64,000 nt of DNA, taken from assembly GCA_914767715.1 (NCBI GenBank), contig OU612065.1, positions 33,170,001 to 33,234,000 of the forward strand, given 5' to 3'. The stretch comes from Membranipora membranacea (taxonomy: Eukaryota; Bryozoa; Gymnolaemata; Cheilostomatida; Membraniporidae). Position numbers and translations under genes: made by a program. The notes below the pieces were generated by a model, which saw only the letters and a program-made list of their open reading frames with translations, had not been told where the DNA came from and did not search any database. Each line of letters opens with the position of its first letter. The first letter of the stretch is position 1. Positions 34,761-47,600 of the stretch are shown piece after piece.

Positions 34761-37700
34761 TTACAAGTTAAGGAGAGACAACAAAAATACCACATACCAG
34801 AAAAATACAAGCTGCCAGTAGTGGTGATTGTAGTGCGGAGAACTAGCAGAAGAATTAGCTGCTTGGGTGGTTGTTGTTCCTGTTGTATTTTTGGCGTCAG
34901 GTGAACTACAGCTCCCGGTCGCAATTAGCTTCCCATTTGCTTCCAGATAAGTGATGTACGCCTTCAAACCTGATAATACATCAATCATGGCAATAACTGC
35001 AACATGTGCAATAAATAGAACGATAAGCACACATTGCCCGGAGCGATAAAATTATATAAATGCATGCAATAATTTAGAGAGGCTAGGTCAAGCCACTGTC
35101 AGAGGTAGTTATGAATGGAATAAATAAAGCCTCAAAGTGAAAAGCAAAAAATCTGCGAGTTGTAGCGATTGCTGAGAACTCTCATAGCGATGGTGACTAT
35201 ACCTTCCATGTTTTCTTTGACAGTTGGTAGTATTTGGTTTTCTGGGAGGACAAAGCCAAATTCTCCTTCGTCCCTAAGCTCGATTGTGTAGCTGTATTGA
35301 CAGCCAGCCCCACCCTGTGCCACAGAGGAATAAAACCAGTCATCTGATCCACCGGCAGCGACACCTACCAAACATTCCAGATAATTTAAGTTTAATAACA
35401 TAAATAACCTATGATACAACATCAATCATTTACACTTGCATGGTTTAAAAGATGTTTGGCATTGCTAAAAAACATTCGATTTGCAAACTTGTTATGTTAT
35501 CTACTGCAAATGAATCACGTCTAAGATGTCATCCTGCGAGATGTGTATGTTGCGATATTGCATGAGTATAAGTCTAGAGGACCACAAGACAAATGAGGAA
35601 ATGTTGAAGGGGTGTGAACTAGGGGTAGGCCAAAACAATGATGTAAGATACAATAAACTCAAACCTAGATGGTTGTAGATGCTGAAGATCGAGTGCGATG
35701 GAGTAGTTTGGTAAAACTTGGGATTAAGCAGAAACCCACCACTTGTGCAGGGCCACGGCGGTGAAAGGTGACCAAATAAATCACTTCTTTAGGTAATGTT
35801 CTAAATGTGCCACTCATTAAGGGTAAGAGGATTTTATCACATACCCAGATCAAGTCCTGATTGGCCAACAAAGTAAGTTTCATTATAAACTGCATTCAGT
35901 CCTTCATTATACGCATCGCCTGCATTCTTCATATCCGAATAGTTTGGTGCTCTGCTTGTGGTATATCTGGAACAAAATAATTGTCTTGTTGCTTGAATTC
36001 TTGGCCATGTATTATCACATTTTGAATGCCATGTAGAATAGGTTCTAGGAATAACTCTCAAATGTTCTGTTACTGCTTTTGATAATTCTTTCGTGCCATG
36101 AAATTTGTTTGGTTTGGAACCATTTTGAATGCACCTGTTCCTGCATACATTGCTTTTTTTGGGCTTTTATATGGCTAAAAGAAATTGGAGCGACAGCCAC
36201 TGGCCTAGATGTAGCATAGTAACATATACTATGTTATTACCAACTGAAATATCAAGAATAATTAGATCAGCACTAATGTCTGCAACTACCCCACCTTAGA
36301 TTTATAGTAAATCCTTAACTTCCCTCCCCTTGAAAATAACGCCCAGCAGTTTGCCAGCATCAACACATACAGAGCAGGCTTAATGCCCCAACTGGTTTAT
36401 TATTTGGCTCAGAGTTTGAAAATGACTGAGTTTTCAGCAGTAGAAATTTTCACCAGAATGAAATGCAACAATGGCCACTCCTTATTCATTTTCACATAAG
36501 GTTTTCTGACAGCATCAACAAAATTTTTTACTAAGTTAAAAATTATGTTGCTGTTGTGGCTGTTGTTGTCCGTTGCTACATTTCATTGTATTCACATCTA
36601 ATAACTGTTCTACTCACCCCAAGACTGCTAGTACGTATTCTCCATAGCTGTGATAAGTGAGGTAAGAGTGCCATTTAGACTTTGCTCGGACAAAGGCTCT
36701 TATTCCTTCAGCTTCTGGCTCACTGAAAGCTGATTCACCTCTGTATGTATTATCACAGGGCTCTGTGCTAGCTCCCTCTCCTGGAATATAAAAATATCAA
36801 AGGAAGTAACAAAGAAGCAAGTAATCCTAATCTTGATCTTGAAGAATTATATGTACATTAAATTTAATTTATAGAAATCTGAATTTGAGACAATAGGTTT
36901 ATGATCCTACCTCCCCATTCAAATCCCCAATTTCTGTTGAGATCCACACCATAGCAACTTGAATCTGTGTTGTTCCTTCTGTTCTTCCGCCAGAGTCTCT
37001 CCTTAAAAATTTAATAACAAAATAAAAGTTTTTATGAGATCTGTTGTCCCATTGAAAGCATTAAATCAACTCAATAAACAGCTTTTTCTAAGGGTTAGGT
37101 ACCAAGCCAAGAATCAGCTTACTCAGAAAATTAACAAAGAAAACTGATAGATTTTGTTAACTTACCGTTGTCATCGAGTAAACATATCCATCAGGATTAG
37201 CCACAGGCAGAATATACCAATCATATTTATCCACCATTGATGTTATTCTGCTGTCCGTTGAATACCCATTGATCAGCTGGAAGAAACAAATTGACAGTCA
37301 GGCTTCTATTTGCACAGTCTTATCATCCTCCCACAATAGATATCCCTCGATCAATCTGTCATGGAGAATAGCCCATTTGTAATAACATTTCGAAGTTGTT
37401 TGCTCCCGCGTATACCATGCGTATAATTTCACACATTGTTTTACCTGCGAAATTATATAGACACACACAGCAGGAGACACCCACTCTCTAGCATGTAATC
37501 CACAGTCTATAAACATTTTTTGCTTATCATCGCACTGTGTCACACCTATCTGAAACAGAAGAGTGAATATTTTATAACCTCAGGCTTTTGTCATTTTGCA
37601 GACATGATCATTTCAATAATTTCCCTAATCACCTGCGATGATTGGCTATCAAACCGGATCTGTGACAGAAACCATCAAAATGCATGAACTCAATTTGATT

Positions 37701-40700
37701 TAATGTGGATCAATTCAAAATGGAACTTAGTATAGTAAAGGTCGCTATTAAAGTTTGTTCCCAAAAACTAGGCTTGTTTGCTGACTAACGAAACAAGTAT
37801 GATAAGAGTAGTGGTTAGGCCCACAAATGAAATCGAAGTTTCATCGTGACTGTATAAGACAAAAGGTCCCACTTGTAAGGATTTTCCATTTGCTGTCAAA
37901 GCTTTTTGGGAATTCAACAAATATTTATAAATGTATTGATTTCTTATACCTGTATTATTGAAATTCCCTGATTAAAAACTTGTAGTTTATAAAGCTGAGG
38001 ATAACAGCATGTATGGTACCAAATCTTAAATAATAGACCTGCATGTATGGTATAAAATATTTGTACTGGGAATGCCCAAAAATAGCTGGTTACTCATCTT
38101 TCATCTTCCTTCTAACAAAATGTGCACCAAAATATTCTGTGAGGCAAATTTGTAGATTGAGGACCTGCATACAGTAATACATAGTATATAGGGTGCTTGA
38201 TATCAATGGAGCGGAAAAGTTTGATTCAGCAGAACAAAAATTTTGATTCAGAATACAAAAGTTTGATGCAGAACAGAAAAGTTTGATGCAGAACAGAAAA
38301 GTTTAATTCAGAGTAGAAAAGTTTGATTAAGAAGAGAAAAGTTTGATGCAGAACTTGAAAGTTTGATGCAGAAAAGTTTAATACGGAAAAGTTTGATTAA
38401 ATTCACTGAAATGTTTAATTCAATTCAGGACTTTTTTAAATTAAATTCACAGCAGATAAGTTTAATTTTATCCGGCTTTCTGGTACCTTATGGGTAAATA
38501 AGTTGCACAAACTGATCTTCAAAATCAGGGCATGAAATCTACGCACCAGCTTATGACGTGTACAGTTGGCACTAGTAAGACGGTAACTACGTCATGCGTA
38601 GATAATTAATTTCATACCCTAATTTTTACGATCAGTTTGTGCAAATTATTTGCTCATTATGTGACAATGCTGAGATTGCAGCCTCATTTTATTAGTTTTG
38701 AGCTATACAGAACTCTATAAGCACACATTTGGCTGTGTGGCAGCAGTGGTTTAAGCACTTATTTTTTTAAATGATGGAAAACCACATGAGGGAAAGCTAG
38801 ATATTGTATTTTTGCCTTAATGTGCCCATAACTCTTTATATTTGACGAAGCTCATCAGAGTCTTACTTGTATTATTATGTAGCCTGATGAATAGTTATAG
38901 TAGAGAAGTTTGCAAAAATTAAGTGCATTTTTTTATCTGTCACAATGCCACAGTGTCACAGTGTCACAGTGTCACAGGGTCACAGTGTCACAGCTTACCT
39001 TCACTCCTTTCAGTGGTCTGCCCTCATGGCTGCTTCCAGCCCAGAATATCTCACAAAGTGATCCACAACTAGATACCATATTGTTTTCCAGCCAGTTCAT
39101 AATCTGTCAACAATGATGGTATCAGAATAAGAAAAATATCCTAAATGCTCTGAAATTATATTTTGGGGGTCAATTTTATTTTAATTGAAAATTGCCAGCT
39201 ACACCCGTTCAAGATCCAGCTCCTGCAGGGCAGATAGTGAAATACAAATTGGTTCAGAGAGTTCAAGTTCTGTGTAGTCTCAAACTTTGTTTCCAATGCA
39301 AGATTGATTACGCAATGAATTGATTAATCACACTTAGATCATCAATAAGTATTTTTTGGTGACTACAAATGCTCTTTATGAACTGGAGCGTCACAGGTTT
39401 GGTAAGTGAACTTCCATATTTTCATGCTAAAGCTGATTACTATAACAAGCAACGCAAAAAGTTAGACAATAAAAGAACCAAAATGTCACGGTGCAGTTTC
39501 TTGTAGATTAATTTGCATTAATATCCTCAATTGTTATATATTTTTTCTGATGTACTATAAGAACCAGACAATGACAATTTTCACCGACATTCAAACAAAC
39601 CAGTAAACATCTTTGATGTTTAACCCACCTGATCATAGGTGTGATAAACTGATGTATCTAACTCAGGAACTGATCGTCTATGTCGCTTCATGCTACTGTT
39701 CCCAAATTTAGTTTCTGTGGCAATAACCTCCTTTGGGAAACTGAAAGAATTTTCATTAAATTTTGACTGAATAACAAACAGAAAATGCTTCAACACTATC
39801 AACGTAATTGAAGACAGCTTGGTAAACTGTCTTTTTTTATCAAGGTTCACAAAGAAAGTTAGCAGCAAGTAGCTTTATCTGAAGAATCATCTAGTATATG
39901 CTGAACATCATGTCATGTGTTATCGTGTGAACCGTGTGCCTTTGTCATGTCATGGTTAGACCAGAGTTTAGAGGGGAATTTAATTGTACTCAATTTCATA
40001 TCTCACATCATTAATGCCCATCAAAACAGATGATGTTATAGAGTTTTGACAAGTCGTGTAAGCATGCCATATAATTCTATATTGCACGCAGTTCAGCACT
40101 GCGCCAGTACTGGCACTGCTTTAATATTGAGGTAGTGGCGGAACTATCTTTATTCCTTGGTCTACTGTGCCCTCTAAAACTGTTCACATGGTCTCACATG
40201 TTTTTTGGAGTCATTGGTGTAAAACAATTAGATTTACAGCTTAAGCTATAGTCTTGATTCAGCCAATTTAACAAAGCATGGTCGATCTGATAACAGTTCA
40301 ATGAGTCAGAAGTCAGAGGCAAATAAATAGAGAATAAAACAAATACCTTGAATAGATTGTTTTAGAGATCACTTTAATGCCGTGTTCACTCAGCAGTTTG
40401 GTAACATCGACAACAACCATTGCATCCATAAATATATCAGCATGGCTGTTTGGTCTCAGCGCCCATATATCTACCTGGTATTAATATTGAGAATATGTTG
40501 GGATCATTGTGATATTATCCTCAACACAGTGAATAAGCTCTGGTAAGCTATATGTAATGAGCTCTAAACAAATTTCTAATGACTACCAATGCTGTTAAGG
40601 GTGTTGAGCACTTCATATATATGACCCTAGCTTGCTCCCCTAACCTTGTACAGGGGTACGCTAAACAGATATGATTGATCTAATTCTGCTACTGTGTCTG

Positions 40701-41359
40701 TCAGCATAATCTCCTTTGCCCAGAAAAGGGGATCAAAGGATTAAAAATTATTTTAAAAAACATAGGTGGTTCTGGAATGTATTATCAAACTGTACAAACC
40801 GCGCTCCTATATTTGCCTGATAGGTCTCGGATGTGTCCTGAATGCTCCAGGGTTGTAAGTTTATACTTGACAAGCACAGCCCTGTTGACACAGATATTAT
40901 GATTACATTAGTCTAAACTAGTATATACAGAGAAAGATTTTTTAACACTTTACAAAACAATTACAACTTGTGGAAGGTCATAGGCATCAAGCAACGATAA
41001 TTTGCTGCCTAAATGTGCACTGCGGTCAATCTGCATTCTGCTGCGGATTCGATCTGAAATCTCAGTAAAATCTGATATCAATTCTCCAGGCCCATGTCAC
41101 CCGAAAGGCTTTAATAGGCTTGCAGTAGCCTATTTCTTGTACAACTTCAGGAAGGCAGTTTTGAATTAGCCTTGTCACATGTCTACGACTGTTTGTCTTT
41201 GATAATGAACACACACCTACCACACCAAACATAAAGTGGCCAAGTGACTAGCCTTGTTATGACAACTTACGATGAGAGATCAATATTCTGACGATCAGCA
41301 GATACATAGCAAATAGAAATGGTCAACAATCCAAAACATACATGGATCAACATTTCCAT
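34761..41359 (-). CDS. Carboxypeptidase B-like M14 zinc peptidase with a membrane-anchor tail
   Basis: Twelve exons, in coding order: 41271-41359, 40796-40880, 40347-40474, 39629-39740, 38999-39103, 37445-37549, 37166-37276, 36911-37001, 36618-36780, 35845-35966, 35203-35364, 34761-34996; phase is kept throughout, giving 502 residues. It removes C-terminal residues from peptides. Signal peptide 1-21, propeptide to a KRHRR cleavage site (119-123), then the catalytic domain: zinc ligands His192 and Glu195 (HAREW) and His319 (YHSYG), substrate residues NR at 267-268 (DLNRNW), catalytic Glu399 (IELRD). GGSDDW (375-380) puts Asp at the S1' position that is Ile in CPA, predicting Lys/Arg specificity. 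The Ser/Thr-rich linker and hydrophobic end ([14 protein letters not shown]) suggest a GPI or membrane anchor. An upstream in-frame ATG at 41401 is possible. Confidence 0.9.
38215..38470 (+). repeat. 20-bp minisatellite in a carboxypeptidase intron
   Basis: About ten imperfect copies of AAAAGTTTGATGCAGAACAG, decaying toward the right. It lies in the intron between exons 5 and 6 of the minus-strand carboxypeptidase gene. Confidence 0.8.
38950..38994 (+). repeat. CACAGTGT microsatellite abutting a splice donor
   Basis: Five and a half 8-base units run directly into the donor of carboxypeptidase exon 5 (donor GTAAGC, complement at 38993-38998). Length changes would alter the first intron bases after the donor. 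Confidence 0.8.
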
Positions 41360-41799
41360 TATTCCCGAGGTCTTTCTCTGTACAATTCCAAACATGTCCA
41401 TCATATGTGAGAGCCACAAAGAAAATGATTACATCTATCACAATGGATTCATATTATTGCCAATGATATGGGTGAATAACTTATTCCTCTATGATGTGAG
41501 GGTTGGGGGAGATCATTCACCCCCAACTTCAGCACACAAGAGGTGCAATTAAATATAGCTTTCTAAGTTAAGATGTGAGGTTTTTGTCTGTTAAGGTTTG
41601 GTAATACAGAAATAATTAGATGATAATCACATCATTATCACCATAGATAAACATTTGTTCAAATTACAAATGTGACAAAAGAGCATTTATAACTTCAACC
41701 AATCAATTTTTTTTTGCAAAATGTAAGGTTGCATTCATATGGGACCATGGCCGTACCACTCAGCCAAGAACTCAATATATTGAAAACCCAAAACACTGA

Positions 41800-44420
41800 A
41801 TATACTATTGTTACATTATGTGTCTGAAAGTGCACAGCAACTGCATTAAATTTATTCTATCCTTAGCATCTGATCGTTTCCGGTATTAAGGATTCGATAA
41901 CATCATTGCTAGTAGGTGATGGTATTGAAAAAGTTTGTGACAAGTTATATGATGTGGTTTTGTTCTGCTAGCAGCGAGAGTTACCCTCACTTGAGTACAG
42001 GAACTGGGACCAATAGTACTCAAGCCGCAACCTATACTCATGCCCGCCGAAAACCCGGCTACTCCTTATATCGATGAGGCAGAGGAGTTTGTTTACTGTA
42101 TGTACGGTGTGCAAATACACAGTGGACCTTCGATATTTTTAGTCTCGCTCCACAAGGACCTGGCTAGGATGAATGATGTGCCAGTGTCAAATAATAAATG
42201 ACTGCCAGCGCCGAGAATTGAACCTAGACCTCACAAGCCCTCATATCCCTCTTGTCTTCCTCTCGCATCCCACTTGCAACCCTCAGAAAAAAGGGGAACA
42301 GGATCTCAGGCACCGGTTGGATTGATTTGATGTTTTGCTAACATTTACCATCAACATCATGACTCATAAGCCTGTCTGGCTTTCCAACACAAGACATGAT
42401 GTCCAGGGAAGATTATTCTGTCCCAGATGATATGATCTATGCTTTTTTGATTTATGATAGGAACTCAGTGTGTGAAAACGCATACCACACCATCATATAC
42501 AATGTACTCTGAATAAAGTCAGAAATTATAAAGTTATAGATCGATTGGTGCAATCAGGAAGATTCAAGTTTTTAACCTTACCTTATATGACGTTGTTAGA
42601 GCGACAACCCTTGTCAACTTTATCAGGACTATCTTGAGAAAGCAATATGGCATAAAAATAGAACCGAATATTTCCAAAGCAAAATATGGCCAAGTCAATA
42701 AATAAGCTCATCAAAATCAAATCAGCTAGTTTTACAAAGCAGTTTGGACAGATACTCAAGGATATGTAATAAGGTTCTGTAGATGATGCAAGACATGTTA
42801 AATCCATACTAACCTGATTGTCTTTTAAATTCCTGTTCCAGTTGTGAAGCGCAGTAAAAAAGTGTTGTAGTGCTTCAAAAAATATAGGGGATCATTGCTA
42901 CCACAGGTCGTTAGAAGCTTAGCTAACAAAAATGGTTATTAGATGCTACAGACATTATCATTCCATTTGGCCGTAAAGCAGTCTCCTCTGTTGCGAGAGG
43001 TCATCATGAACACTTCATTACACAAATAAATATGTGAGTGAAATTCACGGTCATAAAACACACAATCCTGACTGAGTATTTGTAGCTGAGATAACACGCT
43101 GAGTGATTACGAGTTGTGTCGAAAATTCCTACAGCTTATTGAAGCAGCAAAGTTTCATATGGCAGAGTAAGTCGGTAATTGTTAAGCAGAAACCTTCCAT
43201 TCCGTTCCGACAAAAAATTGCGACTGTTACCAGCAATCTTAATCAATAAATTATACAGTCTTGTTCTAGAGGGGAGAGATGTTATCACTCAGTCTAAATT
43301 CAGGTGTTGACACTGATAGCATTCATAGCCAAAAAAATGATTCAACCCTCAAAATTTGATCTGGCACCTATTGCTGTTAAACTTATCAGACCACTCTACA
43401 TAGCCTACTAAGTCTGGTCCCAGTGATACAGCAAGGAATTTGCGTTATGAGTATCAAGAGGCAATTTAGTGCCATGCAGTGCCTTAGACGTGCCGTAAAA
43501 GATAATAACGCTACTTATATATAACCAATGCTTCGAAAATTGCTGATAGCCGGCCAAATAAAGGTAAATATGTAAATTAAGTAAGTCATTGATCAGTAAT
43601 ATGATATATAGATAAATTAATAATTATAATATCTATAACTGACAATTAAACAAGTTCAACATATTTTTCCTGAGAAGTTTAGCTGAGGCAGCACCATTAT
43701 GGTACAAAACCACAGAACCATCAGAGACTCAAAATAATTAGTCTATGCATAAAACACAGCCTTCACTAAGAGTTGTATAGGATTTACTTTGATGATATAC
43801 CCTAAACCCAGTCTACCTTCAATCCATTTCTACCCAAAAGCTGCAATCATAATAATCAACCATACTAAGAAGGGAAATCAGCTGCAGCAAACAAGTCATT
43901 TGTGCAGCCAGGGTCTCCCAAACTCCTTGGTGAAGATCATCAGTAACATGGGAACCATTGCTATTGTGACTTATCTTCCCATGTAACAAGGCATGACAAC
44001 TATCATTATGGAAGGCCTTCTGTTGGAGGGCAAAGTAAATTATGAAAGTAAAACTATTCAAAATTATGGTGTTGGCAGCAGGGGAAAAGAATGACAGTAG
44101 CATGAAGATTTTTCAGCCTATTAGTTATCTCCCCTATACCATTATATGATGCAGTGTCTGTTAACACCGTCTATCAATCAGTGTAAATAAAGTTGCTGCC
44201 TGATAATTTATTCTCCTGTGAGTAGGAATAATAACTGACAGCATACATTATTAAGATGTTATAAGTATTGATTTTTACCGCCAGTTGAGCCGAAGTGTGA
44301 AATTAAATTTTCTTCAGCTAGTGATGCACTGTTATTCAGTTAGTCTTCATGTTTTTTGCTGACAAGTCACATGTTGGATGAGTTTATCTGATAACATAGT
44401 ATATTAGAGAAGGAGCTTTC
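41800..44420. other. Non-coding stretch between carboxypeptidase and CNG genes
   Basis: Around 42.0-42.25 kb a GC-richer block contains a B-box-like string on the minus strand (GGTTCAATTCTC near 42215), possibly an old tRNA-derived repeat. The other small frames have no recognisable domain. No gene is supported. Confidence 0.4.
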
Positions 44421-44622
44421 TTTTCTTCAGGTCGGTGCCTCGTCCAAAAGATGAGATTATTTGTCTAGATGGGTTAATGGTGTATTTAACGCTAAATGAC
44501 AAAGTGATTAACGACTACACATTAAATATTATAAGGCATGTGTTATTGCCATGCCGATGCCATATTTGGGCTACATTCTCTTTTCCTGATGATGTTGTTG
44601 TGAGGTACAGATGCAGAGGTAG

Positions 44623-47600
44623 ATGAATCAAGTCATCATGAATAGCAAGATGTCCTCAGAACTACAACAGCAGACAGTCTGTGGTGAACATGATAATCCA
44701 GCGATCGATGTGTCTCCATCAACTGAGCTCTCCACTCCTCAGAGCAATGAAGGTTTGTGTTTTAGTTTTTGTGTAACTTTCACACCATTTAGTCATTACC
44801 ATAGGGCCTTTATACCTTAGATTAGGTTGGTAGGTGAGTATTATTAGTTCCTTTATGTCCCTTATATAATTAGCAAGGGTGCAATTTTGTCGATGTTGTA
44901 TGCAATCAAAACACTCCACTGTCATCCGGTTTGTTACTTTGCCTCGCTCTAGCAACAAATACGATTAACTATAATTAAAATGACTGCTGTCTGCTAAATG
45001 TACCATTTCTTCTACTGTCATAGTCAATTATAGAAAAGATCTAGTTATTAAGCCCCGACTTTCGTTTTCCACAGCAATTTGGAATACCAATACGTAATTA
45101 AATTTTCAACTCCTAACTTGCCTTACAAGTTTGAAAGTTACCTCAAGTATTTGTGACTCAATTTACTTTTCATATTTTCTCATTTCGATAACAATATGAT
45201 TCAGCTACGCTATATATTGATTGTTTTATTTCCGGCTACCCATAGTAGCATTACTGCAATCACTGCCAAAATAATATTACTTTTTAAAATTGTCTAATAT
45301 TCCCCCCTTTTTACATTTAGACTCGCTAGCTAATGATGCAGACCTGACTTATGAGGTGTTTCAGGAGTCAAGGTCAGTGTCAAAAGATGATCGACCTGCT
45401 CTGAGCACAGAACATAAAAAGTCCTCCTTACTAACCAGTGTCGTAAAGCTACAGCCAATAATACAAAACCCAGAACAGAACGACGACTCCAAGCGTGTGT
45501 GAGTATGAAACACACACCCAGACAGCATCAGATACAAATAGTTTGCTGTGATTGCTTTGAGATATCAAAGTATGATTCAGATCATCTGACAGGGTTTCAC
45601 ACCTGTAGCGTTTCTCTTTGATTTTTGTTTGATTATTTTGCTGGTGTCAGCATTACAAGGGTATTTTGGAGTATTTCCCATGTCTATTTGAGGCGAGTAT
45701 ATGGGAGTTATGGGTTAATATGTTTCCAACTGTAATCCTTTGGACGAAACAACTCCTCATCCAATGTGACTCGGAGAGTTTTTGGGCCTTAGACTTTGGT
45801 GTCCTCCTCTTGAAGCAATACCATAGTACAATATGACCATGGTACCATCAATATGTCTGCCCATAGTACCATAGGATCGGGGTATTAGGGTATAATAGTA
45901 TTGTGGTATTATGGTATCACAGTATTGGAGTACTAGGGTTTCAAAGTATTGTGATATTTATGATATCATAGTATTGGGGTATTAGGTATTATAGTATCTT
46001 AACCTGTAAAGGTTCTCAGGGTTAAACCTGAGCTGACAACCCTACAAGTAGATACATGCAAACATTATCAGTTAGGTTGTAATTACCTCCAATCTGATCG
46101 TTCATGTTCCTGTCTGATTACAGGAGTGGTCTAACACCTGAGGTTGAATCACAGCTGATGAGTCTGAGAGAGAAGTTAAGATCAAGAACTGCCTCGTTTA
46201 AAAAAGAGACCCTCACACCGCCATCACCTGAAGATAGTGAAGAAGAGGATGATGTATCTAACTCTGCTCTTGATAACGGTTAGTAACGACATAACGCCAT
46301 CTGTGTTAGTACAAGTGGATGAGAATGTTTGGATTTCAGTCATTCTTTTGAATCCTACTGTGATGTTGACTTTGATTGGCCATATTCGGTGGGGACAAGC
46401 CACTCTGAGCCGACCCATTGTCCACAAACAACCCACCTTCTGTTTATTTGTACCGCAAGCCTGCCTTTCCACTGAGATGCCAATCATAACGCAGGCCTGA
46501 CGTTGAAGAGTACTATTACACAGTTTTGATTTATAAATTCAACAATATAATCACTTGAGTAAGTTAATCACTATGGTTCCATGGATCGATTATGTAAGGA
46601 TTTCGGTAGTAATCGCCCCATGGAAATGGCATTAAAGTCAAATTCCGATTGTGACGAATGACTTTTTGGACGCGAATATCCAAACCGTGTTTATTCGACC
46701 TATCTCCTAATTGGCATCGTGGCTGAATGGTTAGCGGCGTTGCACACAATGCCTTCAAAGGGATTTAACTCGGGAGGCCAGGGTTCAAATCTTGGATGGG
46801 CCGATTCTTTTCATGTTTTTCCCATCATGGGAATGGTTAGAATCCACTGGATTCTAACCATTCGAAATTGGAGTGAACCACAAAATCGACCCATGGAACC
46901 ATAGTGATACACTGCTTTGTTTTGACTGAATTGTTATTCTACCTTCTTGATTGCAAGAGAATTTAAAGTTTAGTTTTCTTCCTTGATGCATACCTCTTTG
47001 AACAAATACTTTTGATGCACATTCTATATATGCCAGCAGCACAGAAAGCCCCAGAGCCACATACATACAATGAAGACTTGAGATTAGCAGTAGAACAGAA
47101 CGCCAATATGTCATCTAGTATCTGCTGCGTACCGTCTAAGTGCTCATCTACAATAACTCCACAGTGTAAGGGTCTATCAATCGGGTAATAGTGTTGCTAG
47201 GTTTCACAATTAGCTTCACAATAGTATCTATCGTTCTCTTATATAATTTAGGCGACTAAAAATCTTAATCTTACAGAGAAAGAATTTGTGTTAATTCACC
47301 ATGAGCTTGCCTCTCAGTTGAAATCCCCATGTTTTCTTTCAAATAATGAATCTATGTAATGACCTTGTATCTGTTTACGGCCTAATTACCTGGTACAGAA
47401 GAAAAACTTGTCCAAAGTCCTCAGATTTTCTGCCAAAGTTGGAAGTATTTGACAGTCTGGCAGCCCTCACAGTAGAAAGATTCAAAGCTCTTCTGGGTTA
47501 AAATTGTTGGTAGCGAAAAAAAATTTCTCAGTGATTATTGTTTGCATTTATATGCCAAACAGTAGACTTATGAGCCAATAGTAATATCATGAGTGAGAGG

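Noticed and set aside
44435-44626. A 63-residue frame just before the CNG start
   Set aside because: It follows a good splice acceptor but its stop overlaps the CNG ATG and it shows no domain. It is better read as 5' UTR of the CNG gene.
46564-47114. Several 61-86-residue frames
   Set aside because: They fall within the inverted-repeat element and adjacent intron and carry no recognisable domain.
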